A stretch of DNA of 13,981 nt from Atopobium sp. (lineage in GTDB: Bacteria; Actinomycetota; Coriobacteriia; Coriobacteriales; Atopobiaceae): contig JABZHD010000001.1 of NCBI GenBank assembly GCA_015259045.1, positions 1-13,981 on the forward strand, read 5' to 3'. The first letter of the stretch is position 1. Each line of letters starts with the position of its first letter. The translations under genes were made by a program, and so were the position numbers. Positions 8,176-13,981 of this stretch are shown here, one piece after another. Under the pieces are notes generated by a model. That model was not told the DNA's origin, did not search any database, and saw only the letters and a list, made by a program, of their open reading frames with translations.

Positions 8176-9067
8176 TATCAGATCCTTCCAAAATTATTTG
8201 TCTCAGTGTCAAATTATTAAAAGTAATATTTTTTATTGAAACAAGTTCCTGTAATTTACCGATAAGAACAGGCAGCTTAAGAAAATAATCTTCACGTATT
8301 GTTATTTCATTTTCTTCAATCGAACAAGGGCAACAAGACATTAAATCACTCTGATTGTTAAGCGATAACAATCCATCAAAAGTAATTCGCGCTAATTTTT
8401 CATAAGAGTACTGTAAAAAGAAGTCGGAAATTTTACCGAAAAATTTTAATTTACCATCTTCTATTAATAAAACCTGATCACAATACTCCTCCAACAAACC
8501 AAGATCATGTGAGGAAACAAGTACCGTACAGTTTCTGTTATCACATTCTTTTCTTAAATATTTAAATAAATTATCCCCTTTGATTACATCCAGCCCGGAG
8601 GTTGGCTCATCAAGAATAAGAAAATTTGGTTTATGAACCAACGCTCTTGCAACCTGCAGGAGCTGCTGTTGTCCTCCAGATAAGCCATCAGGTAAAGATT
8701 TTTCAAACTCAGACAATCCAAGAAAATTTATGATCTTATGAGTACTTTCCTTAGCTTCGCTAGATGTTTGCCCACTTAATCTTGCACCAAGGTACACATT
8801 GTCAAAGACATTTAAATACCAATCGATTGATTGTTTCTGTAGACAAACTCCAACATCTCTAAAGGGTATCTCTTCTTCAACAATAATTTTTCCCTTGTAA
8901 TTTTTATATAAACCCGCCAGAACGTTTAAAAAGGTTGTCTTTCCTGATCCATTTTTACCGATTACAGCAACAAAATCGCCTTTATTAATCGACAGAGAAA
9001 AGCCTTCGATTCCGTTTGTAGAATCCTTATATCTATAAGATAAATTATCGACTTTTATACAATTCAT
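8165..9067 (-). CDS. ABC transporter ATPase of the RiPP export system
   Basis: A 300-residue nucleotide-binding subunit that drives the ABC-2 permease encoded next. Walker A GKNGSGKTT (37-45), Q-loop Gln77, signature LSGGQ (129-133), Walker B FLILDE with Glu154, D-loop and switch His187 are all intact, so an active symmetric ATPase homodimer is expected. Beyond the core (about 220-300) is an extension with a cysteine cluster, CCPC at 245-248, whose role I cannot assign. The ATG follows an AAGGAG site and begins only 4 bases after the synthetase stop; its 3' end overlaps the permease gene. Context points to export of, and perhaps immunity to, the modified peptide. It is AT-rich like the whole cluster. 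Confidence 0.9.
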   Translation of the reverse strand: MNCIKVDNLSYRYKDSTNGIEGFSLSINKGDFVAVIGKNGSGKTTFLNVLAGLYKNYKGKIIVEEEIPFRDVGVCLQKQSIDWYLNVFDNVYLGARLSGQTSSEAKESTHKIINFLGLSEFEKSLPDGLSGGQQQLLQVARALVHKPNFLILDEPTSGLDVIKGDNLFKYLRKECDNRNCTVLVSSHDLGLLEEYCDQVLLIEDGKLKFFGKISDFFLQYSYEKLARITFDGLLSLNNQSDLMSCCPCSIEENEITIREDYFLKLPVLIGKLQELVSIKNITFNNLTLRQIILEGSDNEF

Positions 9068-9071
9068 CCTT

Positions 9072-10304
9072 CTACTCCTTGTCTAAACTGCAAAAAAGTT
9101 GATCTAAGGACTCTTCCAAGGTCAATTTATCATTTGAAAAAATTGAGCTGTATTTATTGTATATTAGTTCAGTATCTTCAATACTACAAATGCTATTTTT
9201 CAAGTAAGCTTTGTATTTTTCTTCATTCTGCAGATAAAAATTAATCATCGCAACTGAAAAAATGCATTGCTTATCTGGAGCAACTTGATCAGATACAAAT
9301 CCAGGTGTACCAAAATTATAATTTATCAATTTATCCTTTAATAAACGATAATACTCGAAGTCAATCAATTGAACTTTATCGTCTTCCAAAAGTATATTTG
9401 ATGGAGAGATATCATAAGGTAAAAAGCCTTTTTTTATTATTCTTTTTAAACTAAAAACTAATTCTTTTATTAATTTCTTTCGTTTTTTTAAAGAAATAGG
9501 GCTTTGCATGATTGTTTCCAGTGGTTTTCCGTTAAGAAATTCTTCTACTACTACATAAGAATCTTTATAATAAAATGAATCAATAATATTTGGAATAAAA
9601 TTAAAATTTTTACATAATTTTAAAAATAAATATTCATTTTTGAATAATTCAAATCCAGAAAAGTTTACCTCTTCCCCAATATGATTCCACATCTTTATTA
9701 TTACATTTTGATAATTTTTGTTCATAATTCCAAAATATACACGTGATTTTCCCCTTGCTCTAATACAATTAATTGGTAGATATCCATCTATTGATGATCT
9801 CTCAATCTGAAGCAGTCTGAGCTCTTCGGGAATTTTTGTTTTCTCGTTTAATACACTCAAGCGATTGTCCATAAAACTATCGTTAGATTTAAATTCTCCG
9901 AATCTAAAATATACAATTGAATCGTTAGCGTACCTATAATCTGAAGGTATCTTTATAGATGAGAATCCGATTGTAAGCTCATGTAGAGTTTGAGTAGTCT
10001 GAATTAATTCATCTTGTGATTTTGGGTAGATAGTAATAAATTTTCCGAGCTGCGAGTATCCAAATTCGCCCCTATTTTGTCTCATCAATATTTCATCTGA
10101 AGATATTACTTTAAATGACAGTTTATTTCTTTTTATAAATGGATACACGGCGTTAAAGATGTATGCAGAATTTTGTGGAATTGCAGAAATATGAATCTTA
10201 ATTCCATTCATAGGTAGTTCGTCATATAAGCAATTTTCTGGATAAGCCCACACGCCATATTCATCCAATGAGAAATTTTTAATGTAATCTTCTACTCTAA
10301 ACAT
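9072..10304 (-). CDS. Class III lanthipeptide synthetase-like lyase/kinase, no cyclase domain
   Basis: Resembles the N-terminal half of LanKC enzymes, which phosphorylate Ser/Thr of a precursor peptide and then eliminate phosphate to give dehydro residues. With this start it has 410 residues. About 1-115 matches the LanKC lyase region: WAYPENC, then KIHISA (36-41) and KFITIYP (88-94). A kinase domain follows: Lys204 (VIIK), likely Glu224, the catalytic loop YDISPSNILL (Asp298, Asn303) and LIDFE (Asp315) in place of DFG, as usual in LanKC. The familiar HGD is PYD here. Full LanKC proteins are about 800-900 residues with a LanC-like cyclase; here the chain stops after the kinase and the next gene begins 4 bases on. 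An ATG at 10313 is possible, but GGGA is better spaced for 10304, which gives an 8-base overlap with the upstream gene. Confidence 0.85.
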   Translation of the reverse strand: MFRVEDYIKNFSLDEYGVWAYPENCLYDELPMNGIKIHISAIPQNSAYIFNAVYPFIKRNKLSFKVISSDEILMRQNRGEFGYSQLGKFITIYPKSQDELIQTTQTLHELTIGFSSIKIPSDYRYANDSIVYFRFGEFKSNDSFMDNRLSVLNEKTKIPEELRLLQIERSSIDGYLPINCIRARGKSRVYFGIMNKNYQNVIIKMWNHIGEEVNFSGFELFKNEYLFLKLCKNFNFIPNIIDSFYYKDSYVVVEEFLNGKPLETIMQSPISLKKRKKLIKELVFSLKRIIKKGFLPYDISPSNILLEDDKVQLIDFEYYRLLKDKLINYNFGTPGFVSDQVAPDKQCIFSVAMINFYLQNEEKYKAYLKNSICSIEDTELIYNKYSSIFSNDKLTLEESLDQLFCSLDKE

Positions 10305-10572
10305 TAAAATCATTCCCGTAGATAGCTAAGTCATCATTTAATGCAAGGATGTAGAGGCTATGCATGTAAATTAACATCAATTCTTTACTCCTATTTACTT
10401 CATTTCTTTTCAAATAATCATGTAGCTGACATAAGCTAAATCTTTCGTCTTGATTAAGATAAAATGACTTAATTACAAATTGATAGAACAATTCGAAGTT
10501 GATGGTATCTCTTGAAGAGTCGATAAAGAAATTTAACGCTTCAATAAGTGAATGATGTATATTCCTATTCAT
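10297..10572 (-). CDS. Small protein of unknown function in the RiPP operon
   Basis: I do not recognise this 91-residue protein. It appears soluble and mostly helical, rich in aromatic residues, with no signal peptide and no clear membrane helix. A mildly hydrophobic stretch (ELMLIYMHSLYILALNDD, about 64-81) is more likely an amphipathic helix than a membrane span. There is a single cysteine. It is locked into the operon: its ATG overlaps the peptidase stop by 8 bases (ATGAATAG) after an AAGGAG site, and its stop overlaps the synthetase gene. Its place directly before the lyase/kinase suggests a partner of that enzyme, for example a leader-binding or cyclisation helper, but this is inference from position only. 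Confidence 0.75.
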   Translation of the reverse strand: MNRNIHHSLIEALNFFIDSSRDTINFELFYQFVIKSFYLNQDERFSLCQLHDYLKRNEVNRSKELMLIYMHSLYILALNDDLAIYGNDFNV

Positions 10573-12067
10573 TATAATTTATCTCCTTAAGAAGAAGATG
10601 AGTTATACTTTTTTTATTGTTTGATGTCATTAATACATGGTTAAGGTCCTTAATGATTGACAATTTGAAATTATTTTTTCTACAAAAATTTTTTATTTGA
10701 TTAATAGAACAATAGGCGTCATTTTCTCCATGAATAAAAGATAAATTTGATATATCTTTATATTCCATCTGGGCAGGATCAATATTAAACTTATTATTCT
10801 CATAATCATTTAATAAATATGATTGAACTACATTCCTGGCAGGAGAAAATAAATATTGATATCGAACATCAACAAATCCAGATATTGATATAAAGCTAAT
10901 ATGTTGTTCATTCTTAAATTTTTTAGCAAGGAGAACCGACAAATAGCCTCCATAACTTTCCCCTACTACGATAATTTGTTTTGATTTATTATTACGCAAA
11001 TAATTCTTAATAAATTTTTTTATTAATTCGATATCTAATCTTCCCCCATTACCAACCAAAGCTTTCTGATAATTACTTGTATATCCACTACTTCCCATGT
11101 AGTTCAGAAGTAGTACGTTAAAATTCTTTTTATGTAAATGAGCATATATAGAGCTATATTGATTAATAAATTGACCAGTTGGACCACCATGTAAAAAAAG
11201 AAAAGTAACACTTGATCGGCAGGCTTCAATAAAATAAAAAAATTGAGATGTTTCTGAATCAACTCTATAAGCAATTACTAAAGAATTCTTTGGAAAATCA
11301 TAAACTTTTGAATTAATTTTAAGCAACCGTAATTCTGGCTCCTTTATCAAATGAGACCATAATACAACTAAGCAATTTTTAAAAATATCTGCAGCATGTA
11401 TAAATCCTGGAACAGTCCATTTAGTAATTCCATTGACTAAAATTTGAGTATTTAGTCGTTTGTATTCCAGCACAATTTTTTGATTGTTAATTAATCCAAC
11501 ATAATGACATTTACCATAGGTTGGGAGGAAAGCTATAAATTTTTTGATAGCTTTTATTTGCTCGTCAGTTAATGACAAAAATTGGATATCACTTGTTAAT
11601 CCATATGAAGATATCTTGCATATTAAAAAGTCCTTTTTCGTATAGAAATTATACATCCTTACAGAACATTCACTATTCATTTCTGAGAAGGTTGAGTAGA
11701 TGAATATCTTAGAATTAATATATATAATTTTATAAATATGGAATAATGGCAGATTATTTATTGTGTAACTTGAGTTCAATGGATTAAATAATATAAAACT
11801 ATCTTCTAAAATAAGACATATATTTAAATTAATCCAATGGATATCACTCACTGGAAAATAAATATTCCAATCTTTGTATCCAATTCCATCTATAAATACT
11901 ATTAAATGATATAGACTGTTTTTCTCCATAAGTACGCAATATAAATTCGCATTCTTCGAACAGGAAAAATCAACTATCTCATTTTCAAAATTATTCTCGG
12001 GACTTGAAAATAAATAATACTTTGAAGTCCCGAGAAATGAAATTTTATGTCTGTATTCTCGATTCAC
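10565..12067 (-). CDS. S9-family (prolyl-oligopeptidase-like) serine peptidase, probable RiPP maturation protease
   Basis: A 500-residue alpha/beta-hydrolase peptidase. The C-terminal catalytic half (about 285-500) has the S9 landmarks: HGGPTGQ (293-299), NYMGSSGY (322-329), nucleophile Ser371 in GESYGGY, Asp450 in HGENDAY and His477. The first 280 residues are weakly conserved with repeated beta-strand patterns, consistent with a reduced beta-propeller gating domain; typical family members are 600-700 residues. No signal peptide is seen, so it should act in the cytoplasm. The start is a GTG overlapping the precursor stop by 4 bases (GTGA) with no ribosome site, so translation likely depends on reinitiation. 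A prolyl oligopeptidase (FlaP) trims the leader in flavipeptin, a class III lanthipeptide, so leader removal is the likely role. The precursor lacks a proline at the expected junction, so its specificity may differ. Confidence 0.85.
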   Translation of the reverse strand: MNREYRHKISFLGTSKYYLFSSPENNFENEIVDFSCSKNANLYCVLMEKNSLYHLIVFIDGIGYKDWNIYFPVSDIHWINLNICLILEDSFILFNPLNSSYTINNLPLFHIYKIIYINSKIFIYSTFSEMNSECSVRMYNFYTKKDFLICKISSYGLTSDIQFLSLTDEQIKAIKKFIAFLPTYGKCHYVGLINNQKIVLEYKRLNTQILVNGITKWTVPGFIHAADIFKNCLVVLWSHLIKEPELRLLKINSKVYDFPKNSLVIAYRVDSETSQFFYFIEACRSSVTFLFLHGGPTGQFINQYSSIYAHLHKKNFNVLLLNYMGSSGYTSNYQKALVGNGGRLDIELIKKFIKNYLRNNKSKQIIVVGESYGGYLSVLLAKKFKNEQHISFISISGFVDVRYQYLFSPARNVVQSYLLNDYENNKFNIDPAQMEYKDISNLSFIHGENDAYCSINQIKNFCRKNNFKLSIIKDLNHVLMTSNNKKSITHLLLKEINYNE

Positions 12068-12309
12068 TTAATTATAGGGGTCGTCTTAGTACACTGACTC
12101 GAATGTGCACCTGATAAAGCTCCCGCAGCTACTTGCTCACTTCCACATAGCTCGGCTAGAAGTGAATAATCTGATGTACTTAAAGCTCTGTATTCAATCT
12201 CATCAAGATTGTAATTTTTTAAAAAATCAGCAGGGTTATCGAGAAAATCAATTGCTAATGAATAGTCTGATTGTAAATCGGTCACTAACTTAGAAAAATC
12301 ACCACTCAT
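12064..12309 (-). CDS. RiPP (lanthipeptide-like) precursor peptide with LigA-like leader
   Basis: An 81-residue first gene of the cluster, with a strong GGAGGA site five bases before its ATG. Residues about 12-56 form a leader: FLDNPADFLKNYNLDEIEYR, then a Ser-Asp turn and SLLAEL. This resembles the LigA-like helical domain pattern (FLxDPxxxLxxYxLxxxExxAL) used as a leader in some actinobacterial RiPPs; the match is by eye. The C-terminal part, about 55-81, looks like the core: small residues (VAAGALSGA), then HSSQCTKTTPIIK. Candidate modified residues are Ser57, Ser66, Ser70, Ser71, Thr74, Thr76 and Thr77, with Cys73 and perhaps Cys55 as thiols. The class III labionin pattern Ser-x2-Ser-x(2-5)-Cys is not exact; the spacing here is Ser66-x3-Ser70-x2-Cys73. 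The leader/core boundary is not certain. Confidence 0.8.
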   Translation of the reverse strand: MSGDFSKLVTDLQSDYSLAIDFLDNPADFLKNYNLDEIEYRALSTSDYSLLAELCGSEQVAAGALSGAHSSQCTKTTPIIK

Positions 12310-12355
12310 CTTATTCCTCCATCCAAGACATAATACTTAATGAATCTATATATTG

Positions 12356-12384
12356 ATATTAATGTAACTTATTTAAAGAATCAA
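12356..12384 (-). promoter_or_regulatory. Candidate promoter of the RiPP operon
   Basis: On the minus strand TTGATT (12379-12384) and TAATAT (12356-12361) are separated by 17 bases, about 45 bases before the precursor ATG. Each box matches the consensus at four of six positions. The surrounding sequence is very AT-rich, so chance matches are common. It lies in the 176-base gap shared with the divergent gph-like gene. No regulator gene is found in the cluster. Confidence 0.4.
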
Positions 12385-12424
12385 GAAAAAATATTCTTCA
12401 TTGAAAACTCACAAAAGTGAATTT

Positions 12425-12453
12425 ATGGCAATTGGTTTCACGAATTGTATAAT
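12425..12453 (+). promoter_or_regulatory. Promoter of the gph-like gene
   Basis: A perfect -10 box TATAAT (12448-12453) lies 17 bases after ATGGCA (12425-12430, four of six -35 positions). The predicted transcript starts near 12460. An AGGAGA ribosome site follows at 12471-12476, nine bases before the ATG. This sequence probably belongs to the native chromosome and marks the right edge of the AT-rich cluster. Confidence 0.6.
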
Positions 12454-12485
12454 CAAAATACATATAGACTAGGAGAGATACCTCA

Positions 12486-13133
12486 ATGTATAAAGCCGCT
12501 GTTTTTGATCTAGATGGAACACTTCTGAATACCATTGTTGATCTTGCTTGGGCAACAAATTACGCTCTTGAACAGTTCAACATGCCTACTTATACCGTTG
12601 ATGAGGTCCGTCAGATGGTTGGAAATGGAGTTGCAAAACTAATTCGCGATGCTGTACCAGAAGATACAGACGATGCAACATACCAGCGCGTACTCGCATG
12701 CTTTAAGGAGCACTACGCTGATCACAGCTTGGATAACACCGCTCCTTATCCCGGCATTCTTGAAGCTGTTGATACGCTTAGAGCAGCTGACGTTAAATGC
12801 GCTGTTGTTTCCAACAAGCCAGACTTTGCTATTGCAGATTTAATGAGCAATTTCTTCCCAGGTAGATTTGACTTTGCTCTGGGTCAGCGAGATGACCTTA
12901 AGAGAAAGCCTGATGCCGAGCCTGTTCATTACGCCCTTGCTCAAATTGGCGTTGATCCTCAAGATGCTGTCTACATTGGAGACTCCGAGGTTGATGTTGC
13001 AACAGCGCACAACAGCGGCATGCCTTGCATTAGTGTTACCTGGGGATTTAGAGATAAAGAAACGCTTCTAGCTGCAGGTGCTACCACGCTTTGCGATACC
13101 GCAGAAGAAATGGTGCAAGAAATTCTCAAATAG
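12486..13133 (+). CDS. gph: HAD-family phosphatase, phosphoglycolate phosphatase-like
   Basis: A soluble 215-residue haloacid-dehalogenase superfamily phosphatase, usual in size for Gph. Motif I is FDLDGTLLN with nucleophile Asp8 and acid/base Asp10. An all-helical type I cap covers about 15-80, and contains MVGNGVAKLI (44-53), which is typical of phosphoglycolate phosphatases. Motif II is VVSNK (Ser109), motif III KPDAEP (Lys141), and motif IV YIGDSEVD (Asp166, Asp170). The expected reaction is Mg-dependent hydrolysis of 2-phosphoglycolate, a by-product of DNA end repair, but relatives act on other small sugar phosphates or pyrophosphate, so the substrate is not certain. It has its own promoter and a good ribosome site, is divergent from the RiPP operon and has native-looking base composition. 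Confidence 0.88.
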   Translation: MYKAAVFDLDGTLLNTIVDLAWATNYALEQFNMPTYTVDEVRQMVGNGVAKLIRDAVPEDTDDATYQRVLACFKEHYADHSLDNTAPYPGILEAVDTLRAADVKCAVVSNKPDFAIADLMSNFFPGRFDFALGQRDDLKRKPDAEPVHYALAQIGVDPQDAVYIGDSEVDVATAHNSGMPCISVTWGFRDKETLLAAGATTLCDTAEEMVQEILK

Positions 13134-13296
13134 TAGCACTAAAGATTGCAACCATCCGCTCATTGCCGTTGAGCGAGAAAAAACGTCCGCTTGCCTATGC
13201 CTCTCAATTCATCTGAATAAGCATATTCTGAAGGCGGTATAGTCAATAAAAGTGCGTCCATAATTTGCGCGCAAGCGACGTGGAAAGGATTGCATC
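13134..13296 (+). other. Intergenic stretch with one small hairpin
   Basis: This 163-base gap follows the gph-like gene. A 6-bp hairpin (13157-13162 with 13170-13175, 7-nt loop) has no T-run after it, so I do not call it a terminator. The ribosome site AAAGGA (13284-13289) serves the next gene. TATAGT or CATAAT could be -10 boxes, but neither has a convincing -35 box. Nothing else is supported. Confidence 0.35.
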
Positions 13297-13605
13297 ATGG
13301 GCAAGAAAAGTTCTGAGGTTCTCCAGATTTCTTACGAGGACCTGGTAGAGTACCTGCACAGTAATCACTCTGTGTACATGCAAGTCGGACACCAGGTTTA
13401 TTACCTCACTGATGTCAATTTTGAGGCATGGAGAGCTCAAGACACCAGTATCAGAAACTCAAAAAACCACTTTGTAGATTGTTCTGAACTAGTTCCTACG
13501 GTAGACGAATTTCTCGCTCTTCCTTTTATTAATGGAAAAACCATTAAAGACGTTTTTGCGCATGCAACGTTCTATGCATCCATGAAAAACGAAAAATCTG
13601 AGTAA
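13297..13605 (+). CDS. Hypothetical protein, 102 residues
   Basis: I do not recognise this protein. It is small and probably cytoplasmic: no signal peptide or membrane helix, aromatic-rich, with one cysteine in FVDCSEL. It opens with a short basic stretch (MGKKSSE). The middle reads like alternating strands (VYMQVGHQVYYLTDV), and the end holds LALPFINGKTIKDVF, which looks like a conserved helix-turn. The start is well supported by AAAGGA seven bases upstream, and a strong intrinsic terminator follows 45 bases after the stop. Codon use resembles the neighbouring core genes rather than the AT-rich cluster, so it is probably a resident lineage-specific gene. No function is proposed. Confidence 0.75.
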   Translation: MGKKSSEVLQISYEDLVEYLHSNHSVYMQVGHQVYYLTDVNFEAWRAQDTSIRNSKNHFVDCSELVPTVDEFLALPFINGKTIKDVFAHATFYASMKNEKSE

Positions 13606-13650
13606 TTCAAAATAATCAGCATTTTGTTGACTATCTCTCAGCTAAAACTT

Positions 13651-13679
13651 AAAGGACCTGTTAACGCAGGTCCTTTTTT
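13651..13679 (+). terminator. Intrinsic terminator after the 102-aa gene
   Basis: A perfect 10-bp stem (13651-13660 with 13667-13676, AAAGGACCTG on the left arm) with a 6-nt loop is followed by a T-run. It lies 45 bases after the stop codon on the plus strand and is a classic rho-independent terminator. Confidence 0.92.
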
Positions 13680-13716
13680 ATCAGGTAAATTACCTTAATA
13701 ATCTGCATCTCATATA

Positions 13717-13745
13717 AAAACGCCGATGCGGTGCACCGGCGTTTT
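13717..13745 (-). terminator. Intrinsic terminator after the hydrogenase-type gene
   Basis: A 9-bp stem (13717-13725 with 13737-13745, AAAACGCCG on the left arm) is extended after one A-C mismatch by three more pairs around a GGT loop. On the minus strand a T-run follows, and the hairpin starts 23 bases after the stop at 13769. The A/T flanks would also let it act on the plus strand as a second stop behind the 13651-13679 terminator. Confidence 0.88.
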
Positions 13746-13768
13746 ACGTTTAATTTGAGAGAACCTGT

Positions 13769-13981
13769 CTACTCAACAGGCTTCTGAACCTCAAGAACCT
13801 CGGCAATCTCAACCTCAGCAGAAACAGTACCAGCAAGCTCTGGAATAAGATCGTTGTACTTATTAGCAGAAGCCAGGTCGGAGGAAGCGGTCTTTGCGTA
13901 ACGCTTAACTGCTGCGGCAGCACGGTTGACTGCGCTCAGCGTACCGGCGCCACCAACGCATCCTCCTGGACAAGCCATACC
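13769..13981 (-). CDS. C-terminal end of an [FeFe]-hydrogenase-type protein, truncated by window edge
   Basis: Only the last 71 residues are in the window; the first ATG visible (13978) is internal, since the frame is open to the edge. The fragment begins GMACPGGCVGGAG, the Cys-x3-Cys motif that in [FeFe]-hydrogenases supplies the last two cysteine ligands of the H-cluster. The VGGAG form, rather than NGGGQ, resembles the 'hydrogenase large subunit C-terminal domain' proteins of anaerobes more than the classic CpI type. A 55-residue Ala/Val/Glu-rich tail follows. The protein would evolve or consume H2, or sense redox state; the catalytic class cannot be decided from this tail. Presence of such a gene argues for an obligate anaerobe. 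The terminator at 13717-13745 belongs to it. Confidence 0.8.
   Translation of the reverse strand, partial: GMACPGGCVGGAGTLSAVNRAAAAVKRYAKTASSDLASANKYNDLIPELAGTVSAEVEIAEVLEVQKPVE

Noticed and set aside
12105..12293. 62-codon plus-strand frame opposite the precursor gene
   Set aside because: The minus-strand precursor has a strong ribosome site and RiPP context; this frame has neither.
7387..12309. Class V lanthipeptide or thioamitide cluster
   Set aside because: Those use separate kinase and HopA1-like lyase proteins; here lyase and kinase motifs of the LanKC type are on one chain, and no YcaO or TfuA gene is seen.
13157..13175. Terminator for the gph-like gene
   Set aside because: The 6-bp hairpin is followed by A-rich, not T-rich, sequence on the coding strand.
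1..13981. CRISPR array, insertion sequence or tRNA
   Set aside because: No spaced direct repeats, transposase motifs or cloverleaf-like sequence were found by reading both strands.

Overview
The window looks like a chromosome segment from an anaerobic actinobacterium of the Coriobacteriia, most likely Atopobium/Lancefieldella/Olsenella-like. This is inferred from moderate-GC core genes (a sampled aspS line is about 52% G+C), the Shine-Dalgarno-rich start sites and an [FeFe]-hydrogenase C-terminus at the right edge. The taxon is a judgement from protein style, not a database match.

Left part (1-7208): a 5'-truncated DHA2-family MFS efflux pump on the plus strand converges, across a strong bidirectional terminator, on a minus-strand operon. 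That operon reads aspS (aspartyl-tRNA synthetase), then two half-size ABC exporters whose stop and start overlap, then crcB (fluoride channel). The two ABC proteins form a textbook heterodimeric exporter with one degenerate and one intact ATP site.

Middle (7387-12309): a very AT-rich minus-strand operon (one sampled line is 22% G+C) that looks horizontally acquired. Transcription order is: an 81-aa RiPP precursor with a strong ribosome binding site; an S9-family (prolyl-oligopeptidase-like) serine peptidase; a 91-aa protein I do not recognise; a class III lanthipeptide synthetase-like enzyme with lyase and kinase domains but no cyclase domain; an ABC ATPase; and an ABC-2 permease. All genes overlap or nearly touch. 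The layout implies ribosomal synthesis, Ser/Thr phosphorylation and elimination, proteolytic maturation and export. This is the most interesting part of the window: a compact lanthipeptide-like system with a LigA-like leader, an atypical core and no encoded cyclase.

Right part (12448-13981): native-looking genes resume with a HAD phosphoglycolate-phosphatase-like gene (promoter and RBS visible), an unrecognised 102-aa protein with its own strong terminator, and, converging on it, the 3' end of an [FeFe]-hydrogenase-type gene with its terminator. No tRNA, rRNA, CRISPR array, transposase or integrase was seen. The longest gene-free stretches are under 180 bases.
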